Shown: positions 1 through 12,985 of the stretch, piece after piece
Position numbering within the stretch: the stretch's first letter is position 1
Layout of the letters: the number at the start of each line of letters is the position of its first letter
Source: Dunaliella salina
Taxonomy: Eukaryota > Chlorophyta > Chlorophyceae > Chlamydomonadales > Dunaliellaceae
Assembly: GCA_002284615.2 (NCBI GenBank)
Contig: MU069607.1
Coordinates: forward strand, 7,903 to 20,887
DNA: 12,985 nt
Direction of reading: 5' to 3'
Translations under genes and position numbers: made by a program
Notes under the pieces: model-generated
Database searches by the model: none
What the model was told of the DNA's origin: nothing
What the model saw: the letters and a program-made list of their open reading frames with translations, nothing else

Positions 1-1150
1 TGGATCCATATCCCCCGAATTATGGCAACTGTGGAAACTATCGCAACTATTGCAACTATGGCATCTACTTGGAATTGGTGCCCAACCCCCCAAACTTTGG
101 AACTATGGCAATTATTGCAACTATGGCGACTATGGCAAGTATTTGAAATTGGAGATCAACCCCCCAAACTATGGAACTTTTGCAACTATGGCAACTACGG
201 CAACTATTTTGAATTGGTGCCTTACCCCTTACACTATGGAACAATGGAAACTATCGCAACCATTGCAACTATGGCAACTACTTAGATTTGGTGCCCAACC
301 CCCCAAAGTATGGAACTCTGGCAACTATTGCGACTATGGCAACTATGGCAACTATTTGAAATTGGTGCCCAACTCCCCCCCCCCCCAAACTATGGAACTA
401 TGGCAACTATGGAAACTAAAAAAACTATTTGGAATTGGTGCCTTACCCCCCAAACTATGGAACTATGGAAACTATTGCAACTATGGCAACTATTTAAAAT
501 TGGTGCCCCCCCCCCCCAAACTATGGAACTATGGCAACTATGGAAACTATGGAAACTATTTGGAATAGGTGCCTTACCCCCCAAACTGTGGAACTATGCA
601 GACTATCGCAACTGTTGCAACTATGGCTTCTACTTAAAATTGGTGCCCAACCCCCCAAACAATGGAACTATTGCAACTATTGCAACTATGGCAACTAAGG
701 CAACAATTTGGAATTGTTGTTCAACCCCCCAAACTATGGAACTATTGCAACTATGACATTTATGGCAACTATGGCAACTATGGCAACTATTTGAAATTGG
801 TGCCTTACCTCCCAAACTATGGAACTACGGCAACTATTGCAACTATCGCAACTATTTGGAATTAGTGCCTTACCCCCCAAACTATGGAACTATGGAAACT
901 ATCGCAACTATTGCAATATGGCAACTATTTAGAATTGGTGCCCAACTCCCGAAACTATGGAACTATGGCAACTATTGCAACAATGGCAACTATGGCAACT
1001 ATGGCAACTACTTGGAATTGGTGCCTTACCTCCCAAACTATGGAACTATGGAAACTACCGCGACTATTGCAACTATGGCAACTACTTAGAATTGGTGCTC
1101 AACCCCCCAAGCTATGGAACTATGGCAATTATTGCAATTATGGCAACTAT
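1..1150 (+). repeat. Subtelomeric-type minisatellite, left arm (about 73-bp unit, 9-bp inner word)
   Basis: The region is a continuous degenerate tandem array. Each unit holds a C-run plus AAACTATGGAACTATGG, several AACTATGGC/AACTATTGC words, and TTTGGAATTGGTGCC. The GGTGCC-like landmark recurs near 75, 149, 214, 287, 363, 435, 500, 567, 640, 713, 797, 863, 936, 1018 and 1093. The mean spacing is about 73 bp, and the steps cluster near 65, 74 and 83. Unit length therefore appears to change by gain or loss of the 9-bp word. Some units have extended C-runs (near 365-378 and 503-514). Long open frames exist because the 9-bp word lacks stops; they translate to NYGNYG-like strings and are not genes. 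The array abuts telomere-like repeats, so I infer a subtelomeric satellite. Confidence 0.9.
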
Positions 1151-1409
1151 GGGGTTTAGGGTTTAGACTAAGCCTAATACCCTAAACCCTAATTTTAGAC
1201 TAGGCCCTTAGACTAATTCCCAAACCTTAAGGTACCCTAACCTTAGACTAAACCCTAAACCCTAAACCCTAAACCCTAACCCTAAACCCTAACCCTAAAC
1301 CTAAACCCTGAACCCTAAACCCTAACCTAACCCTAAACCCGAAGCCCTACAACCTAGAACCGAAACCCTAACCCTAACCCTTAATCCTAAACCCTAAACC
1401 CTAAACCCT
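1151..1409. repeat. Degenerate telomere-like array with head-to-head orientation switch
   Basis: Positions 1151-1166 read GGGGTTTAGGGTTTAG, the G-rich strand of a plant-type telomere. From about 1179 the sequence switches to the C-rich strand (ACCCTAAACCCTAA). After a degenerate stretch with CTTAGACTA words (1195-1250), a denser run of CCCTAAA, CCCTAA and variants continues to 1409. The array is interstitial because satellite DNA lies on both sides. The TTTAGGG type is known from land plants, many green algae and some alveolates. The G-strand part is only about two repeats long, so the orientation switch rests on a short segment. Confidence 0.88.
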
Positions 1410-2410
1410 GGAGCGTTGCCATAGGTGCCATTGTTGCCATAGTTGCGATAGTTTAAAGTTCCAAATATATTCCATAGTTGCCATAGCTGTCATATTTGCA
1501 ATAGTTCCATAGTTTGGGGGTTGGAGCTGGAGTTCCAAATAGTTTCCAAAGTTGTCATAGTTGCCATAGTTGCAATAGTTTCATAGTTTTGGGGTTAGAG
1601 CAGTAGTTCCAAATAGTTGCTATAGTTGCAGTCGTTTCAAGGAGGGCTGAAGTGTCAAATAGTTTCCATAGTTGCCATAGTTAAATAGTTCCACAGTTTG
1701 GGGGTTAGAGCAAGAGTTCCAAACAGTTGCCATAATTGCAGTAATTTCAGAGGCAGGGCTGGAGTTCCAAATAGTTTCCATAGTTGCTATAGTTGCCATA
1801 GTTGCAATAGTTCCACAATTTGGGGGTTAGAGCAGGAGTTCCAAATAGTTGCCATAGTTGCAGTAGTTTCAGAGGCAGGGCTAGAGTTCCGAATAGTTTC
1901 CAAAGTTGTGATAGTTGCCATAGTTGCAATAGTTCCATAGTTTTGGGGTTAGAGCAGTCGTTCAAAATAGCTGCCATAGTTACAGTAGTTTCAAGGAGGG
2001 CTGGAGTTCCAAATAGTTCCCATAATTGCCATAGTTGCAATGGTTCCATAGTTTGGGGTTAGAGCAGGAGTTCCAAATAGTTGCCATAGTTGCAGTAGTT
2101 TTAGAGGCAGGGCTGGAGTTCCAAATAGTTTCCATAGTTGCCNNAGTTGCCATAGTTGCAATAGTTCCATAGTTTTGGGGTTAGAGCAGGACTTCCAAAT
2201 AGTTGCCATAGTTGCAGTAGTTTCAGAGGCAGGGCTGGAGTCCCAAATAATTGCCATAGTTGCCATAGTTGCGATAGTTCCATAGTTTGGGGGTTGGAGC
2301 AGGAGTTCAAAATAGTTGCCACAGTTGCAGTAGTTTCAGGGGCAGGGCTGGAGTTCCAAATAGTTGCCATAGTTGCCGTAGTTGCCATTGTTGCAGTACT
2401 TCCATAGTTT
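1410..2410 (-). repeat. Subtelomeric-type minisatellite, right arm (inverted, about 117-bp unit)
   Basis: This array is built from words such as CCATAGTTGCAATAGTTCC and ATAGTTTGGGGGTTAGAGCA, which are the reverse complement of the left-arm words. The GGGGTTAGAGCA-like landmark recurs near 1512, 1594, 1699, 1820, 1942, 2054, 2173 and 2286, and most full units are 112-122 bp. The unit is compound, because it carries an extra segment (GTTTCAGAGGCAGGGCTGG) absent from the left arm. The two arms are related but distinct variants, not a simple mirror copy. Two unresolved bases sit at 2143-2144. Long minus-strand open frames here are by-products of the repeat. Confidence 0.9.
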
Positions 2411-3000
2411 TGCAAAGGGGTGTTACTCAGCAATAGCCCAAATATGCTCCTTTTTTGCGCTTAGCGTGCTACCAATCGCAGCCACTTTACCCGATTGAGA
2501 CAATTTCTGCATGCATGTGTAGCTGACATTATAAGCTACCAGAGTATATGCTTATATTTGAGTAAGTCACCCTGTGTACTTGGATACACTGTATTAAAGC
2601 TCATGAGGTACATGAAGATCCAGGTTCTGCATTTAAAATGCAGCATTTTATGTCGGAATGGCTAATATCGCCACCAAACACCAGCTACTGGTTTTTTTCC
2701 CTCCATTCTTTTTGCAATGGGTTTCCTTACGTGTAAGAATCCCAGAGCACTAAAAATCATGTAATTTGGTGCAGTGGGTGATCTGATGTGGTGAGAAACG
2801 GCCAAAAGAAGGCCAAAAAGTAGGGTTCACGCCGCAGGGATTTTGGCATGTTTCACCAACCCCTGGAATTTGAAGCTATAGTGCTACAGAGGGCTTGAAA
2901 ACAGGGCTACGAAATGAAACCAAGCTCAAAGTTCCAGGATGTGGTGAAGAACGCGCTAGGAGCATGCAAAAATTACCTAATTTTGGGCCTGAGTGACACC
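2411..3000. other. Non-repetitive spacer without a recognisable gene
   Basis: The satellite breaks off near 2410 and the sequence becomes complex and moderately AT-rich. I see no long open frame, RNA gene or repeat family here. A short frame starting at 2914 runs into the satellite fragments at 3001 and is not credible as a gene. Confidence 0.6.
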
Positions 3001-3240
3001 CCTCTAATAGTTTTGGGAGTGGAGCTGGAGTTCCAAATAGTTGCCATAGTTGCCATAGTTGCCTGTGAGAGTCGAGGCGTAGAGCTATTGCTCCATATAG
3101 TTGCCAAAGTTGCCATAGCTGAACTAAGAGCGGGCAAAGTTGACCAAATTAAGGGATGCAGTAGTTCCATAGTTTGAGCTCTCTCCAAAACTATTGATAA
3201 ACTATGGCAACTTAGGTGAAACTATGGGATAGCAATACTA
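3001..3240. repeat. Dispersed fragments of the subtelomeric satellite, both orientations
   Basis: Satellite words reappear outside the main array. Positions about 3005-3062 carry GGAGTTCCAAATAGTTGCC and CCATAGTTGCC in right-arm orientation, about 3090-3120 carry further copies, and 3160-3177 carry AGTTCCATAGTTTG. Immediately after, 3187-3230 carry AAACTATGGCAAC and GAAACTATGGGATAG in the opposite orientation. A local inverted repeat results (CCATAGTTT near 3168-3176 against AAACTATGG near 3199-3207). Confidence 0.75.
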
Positions 3241-3523
3241 TATGCACAAAGGAAACCACAAGTGCAAAACACACCTCAACTACCTCCTCCCAAGACAATG
3301 GAAGGAATTGTGAACCGCTTCCACGGACAAAATTTCTCACAGATTCTCCTCCTGCAACAACCTTCGATCTAGTTGCTCCTATCCAGACGTCGTTTCCATT
3401 CCAATTGCAGCAACAGCAGCTGTCGTGCTGCTTCGAACACCTTCGTTTAATCGTTTCCATTCTCAAGGGATTCGTTTTGTTCGGTCAGTTAAATTAGTGC
3501 AAGTTGTCGATGTTCGACTCTCC
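3241..3523. other. Unassigned spacer
   Basis: A + strand frame of 93 codons covers 3216-3497, but it starts inside satellite fragments and shows no recognisable domain. The text is CAACAGCAGCTG-rich around 3405-3425 and GTTTCCATTC is repeated. I see no convincing gene or RNA. Confidence 0.45.
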
Positions 3524-3702
3524 CCGAGGCATTAAGCCCGATGGAAGAATACGAAAAAGCTGCTAGTAATAAAGTTCATTGATTGCAATGGATATTCCAA
3601 GAAGGGACACCCCGATAATCGAGTTCAACTCAGTTTAATGTTAAAGGGGTCAGCATGGGGCTTGTGGCAAGGAGCATCAGCAGACTGGAGACTGCATAGT
3701 AT
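3524..3702 (+). pseudogene. Partial duplicate of the ERGIC3-like 5' leader and first exon
   Basis: Positions 3655-3686 (32 bases from an ATG) are identical to 4667-4698, the start of the real first exon. The similarity extends upstream: ATTGATTGCAATGGATATTC (from 3579) matches 4613-4632 with one change, and CCGAGGCATTAAGCCCGATG (3524-3543) matches 4560-4577 with small gaps. The copy therefore includes leader sequence. It diverges just after codon 10: the real gene continues through LDAYPK to a splice donor, whereas the copy reads LETA and then TAG. It lacks the family-defining DAYPK and any donor there. I infer a duplication of about 1 kb offset. The copy could instead be an alternative promoter or upstream leader. 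Confidence 0.7.
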
Positions 3703-4559
3703 ACTAAAGATGTGTGGAGGGGGCGAGCGCGCTAATGCTAGGCTTTTGCTGCATGGCTTTGCTGGCTGCTGATTTGCTGATGATGACAGGGTGCGCACAG
3801 TGTGCGTGAGCTGCACCGCTGCCTGCTTAGCTTGTTGGCATGCTGCTGCTGTTGCTTGCTTGAGTGCTGGTGTTGCTGCACAGCACGTGGGAGAATGAGA
3901 GAGCGGACAAGGGCGGGACCAGCTGACCAGAAATTGTTACATGCTTTACATCAGACACACCAACACCCCTGGCACATGGCCAGGGATGAATAGAAACGCG
4001 CAAATACTCAGATGATGCTCCACAGGAAGGATAAAAAAAGAAAGAGAGTTCATGCAAAAGTCCCACCAAAATACAGGTCACACATCACACACTTGACCAT
4101 GACAGACCAACAACCAATTGCAGCAGTTTCTCGTCTGCAGCACAAATCGGGCGTGACACCATGGTTGTGAACTCTTAATCCACAAAGAAAGAGAAAATGG
4201 CGGGGCAGTGCCTCCTGGAAAGAAAGGCCAAGAAGTGAGCAATGGCACAGGCCCTGAGGATCGGAGTCATCGATTAAAAAGCATCTACATGCGCTCTCAA
4301 AATGCATACTCTTCTCCTCGCCCCCCCCCGCTGGACCCAAGGATAGAATATAAGGCGTTGAAATTTCCGATTTTTTTATTTTAAAGTTTTTTGGTGCTTC
4401 ATTTGAAAGCACACAGGAGCGCCTTTTTGAAACCATGCACATGATCGTGCTTCCACTCTTGTATGAATTCAGCATAATGGGTTATAGCTTGATTTCGGAC
4501 CCGCAGGAACCACAGCCACCTAATTAAAAGCCATTTAAAAGCCAAGCTGGTAACACTCA
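3703..4559. other. Presumed upstream region of the ERGIC3-like gene
   Basis: No gene is recognised. The interval includes a CTG/TGC-rich stretch (about 3735-3890) and a T/A-rich patch near 4370-4392. Short open frames on both strands lack any recognisable motif. Promoter elements presumably lie here or just upstream of 4667, but none can be identified with confidence. Confidence 0.45.
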
Positions 4560-4666
4560 CCGAGGCACGCCCGATGAAGAATTTAAAGCGCAGTTGTTTT
4601 GTTAGGAGGTTTATTGATTGAAATGGATATTCCAAGCAGAGTGTAGCAAAGGGGAGATCCTCAGGA

Positions 4667-11597
<6,931 letters not shown>

Positions 11598-11604
11598 GTG
11601 AGTG

Positions 11605-11710
11605 GCAGTGATGAATGTAATGATGCATGGTGGGTGGCAATGATGATAGTGATGATGCTGATTGTGATGATGGTGGTGGTGTTGATGATTATGATGATGA
11701 TGATGATGGG
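11605..11710 (+). repeat. Imperfect GAT/GGT trinucleotide tract
   Basis: TGATGATAGTGATGATG, GGTGGTGGTGTTGATG and GATGATGATGATGATGG follow each other just after the exon-7 donor. The minus strand reads as poly-His and the plus strand as poly-Asp or poly-Met, depending on frame. All of these are repeat artefacts. Confidence 0.8.
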
Positions 11711-11883
11711 GAGCTTGAGCTGGGTGGTAAGGTGCTTCGGCGCAGTGGCCACCATCTTCTCCCTGCTGGGGGACATCCTTGCCGAGCTTCTGGCCGACGA
11801 ACTTCTTGAAGACCCCTCTGAACACAATTCACCTTTTGGAGAATCATGAATCATGTGAAGAGGGAAACTTCCTAATCGTAGAG

Positions 11884-12620
11884 GCCTGCGGGTTGCCATG
11901 GATCAAATCTGTATTTTATGAACACCCTTCTGAACACGAACCACCTTAGGAGAATCATGTGCAGGGGCTTGTCTTAAAGGGGATCGCGACCTCCAAAAAC
12001 TCGAAGCCTGTGGGCTGCCGCGGATTGACTCTGTGTTCGCTGACTATGTTTTGGTTTTGTGACATGGTGGATGGCCCATGCCACCAAACCGAAGTTGTCA
12101 GGGAGCACCAAAAGTATATCCACTGCGGCAGCCCCAAAGAGGCTGATCAAAAGCACAGTGGCATGCGGGCAAGCAGCTTCAGCGCGGTGGCCAGCTTTAC
12201 TCAGTTGGGGGCAGATCCTCGTCACGCTTGAAGGCCTGTGGGCTGCCGTGGATTGACTCCGTGTTTGCTGACTATGTCTTAGTTTTGTGGCAGGGTGGAT
12301 GGTCCATATCACCAAGCCAAAAAGTGGTCAGGGAGTACCGAAAGTTGGTCCACTGCCGCAGCCTCAGAGGAGCTGATCAAATACTGTGGCATGCGGATAG
12401 GCAGCTTCAGCGCGGTTGCCAACTTCTCTCAGTTGGGGGCAGATCCCTTGCTGTGCTACCTGCCGGTGAACCCTCGAAGGCCTGCGGGCTGCCGTGGATC
12501 GACTCTGAGTTTCCTGACTCGGTTTTGGCTTGGTGATATGGTGGATGGCCCATGTCACCAAACCAAACAGTGGCCAGGGAGCACCAGAAGTGTACCCACT
12601 GCAGCAGCCTCAAAGAAGCT
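11884..12620 (+). repeat. Long tandem repeat in intron 7 (228- and 246-bp units)
   Basis: GCCTGTGGGCTGCCGTGGATTGACT-type sequence starts units at 12006, 12234 and 12480, with a truncated start at 11884. Shared internal landmarks are GGTGGATGGCCCATG, GTCAGGGAGCACC, GGCAGCTTCAGCGCGGT and CAGTTGGGGGCAGATCC. The third unit is cut off after about 140 bp. The unit lengths (228 and 246) are both multiples of three and some frames stay open across units, but I recognise no protein domain. Confidence 0.82.
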
Positions 12621-12860
12621 CCTAAAATCCTGTGGAATTTACTTTGAATGTGCTTTCTCTGACGTCAAGCTTTCCAAATGTATTCGGATGGTGATAGCTC
12701 TCAAGGACACTGCAATTTTTTTAACAACGCAAATGTTTTGAAGGATGTCATCGGTTGAGTGGAATTGGCATGCAAAGAAGGCAGCTTCAGGGCTTTGGTT
12801 GGGTGAATGAGCACTGCATGATGTGTTCAAATTTGATTAGCCTGGAGATGCTGCAAACAG

Positions 12861-12985
<125 letters not shown>

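Noticed and set aside
22..1166. Long overlapping + strand open frames giving NYGNYG or MELWQL repeat proteins
   Set aside because: They are open in several frames at once over a degenerate satellite whose 9-bp word has no stop. There is no start context, domain or splice support.
1698..2433. Open frames on both strands over the right-arm satellite
   Set aside because: Same reason: repeat-driven openness in more than one frame, crossing unresolved bases.
3216..3497. A 93-codon + strand frame before the exon-1 duplicate
   Set aside because: Its start lies in satellite fragments, it has no recognisable motif, and it overlaps an equally long minus-strand frame.
3505..3530. T-arm-like GTTCGACTC followed by TCCCCGAGGC
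   Set aside because: No matching acceptor 5' strand or anticodon arm upstream.
11700..11849. Hydrophobic plus-strand frame (VATIFSLLGDILAELL) as a candidate next ERGIC3 exon
   Set aside because: The next family block should begin DL and contain a FG..FPG-like motif. This does not match, and no suitable phase-1 acceptor precedes it.

Overview
This is a eukaryotic nuclear window, most likely from a green alga or another microbe with plant-type telomeres. The evidence is an array of degenerate CCCTAAA (TTTAGGG-type) repeats, a spliced gene with long repeat-filled introns, and very long CA/TG microsatellites. A Dunaliella-like chlorophyte would fit, but that is a low-confidence guess. Nothing bacterial is present. 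Two unresolved bases (2143-2144), and an end that falls inside a microsatellite, suggest a draft-assembly contig.

Layout. Positions 1-1150 are a subtelomeric-type minisatellite of about 73 bp per unit, built from a 9-bp inner word (AACTATGGC and relatives). Positions 1151-1409 hold telomere-like repeats: a short TTTAGGG run, then a longer CCCTAAA array. Positions 1410-2410 hold a related minisatellite in the opposite orientation, with a longer unit of about 117 bp. The order 'satellite - TTTAGGG - CCCTAAA - inverted satellite' is what a head-to-head fusion of two chromosome ends would leave. Positions 2411-4560 are gene-poor, with scattered satellite fragments and a dead partial copy (3524-3702) of the first exon of the gene that follows.

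The only gene I can defend is an ERGIC3/Erv46-type ER-Golgi cargo receptor on the + strand. I reconstructed it as seven exons between 4667 and 11597, and all junction phases agree. They encode 228 complete codons plus one base. The family is normally about 380-390 residues, so the C-terminal part, including the second membrane segment, must lie beyond the right edge. The seven introns carry nearly all the other structure. These are a (CA)53 tract in a 164-bp purine-pyrimidine alternation (intron 1), a (CA)30 tract touching the exon-5 acceptor (intron 4), a (TG)48 tract plus 31-bp and 42-bp minisatellites (intron 5), a 34-bp minisatellite and a possible MITE (intron 6), and a 228/246-bp tandem repeat ending in (TG)62 (intron 7).

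The most interesting points are the telomere-fusion signature, the complementary CA/TG tracts that bracket exon 5, and the local tandem duplications of both borders of exon 6. One of the latter gives an in-frame alternative donor.
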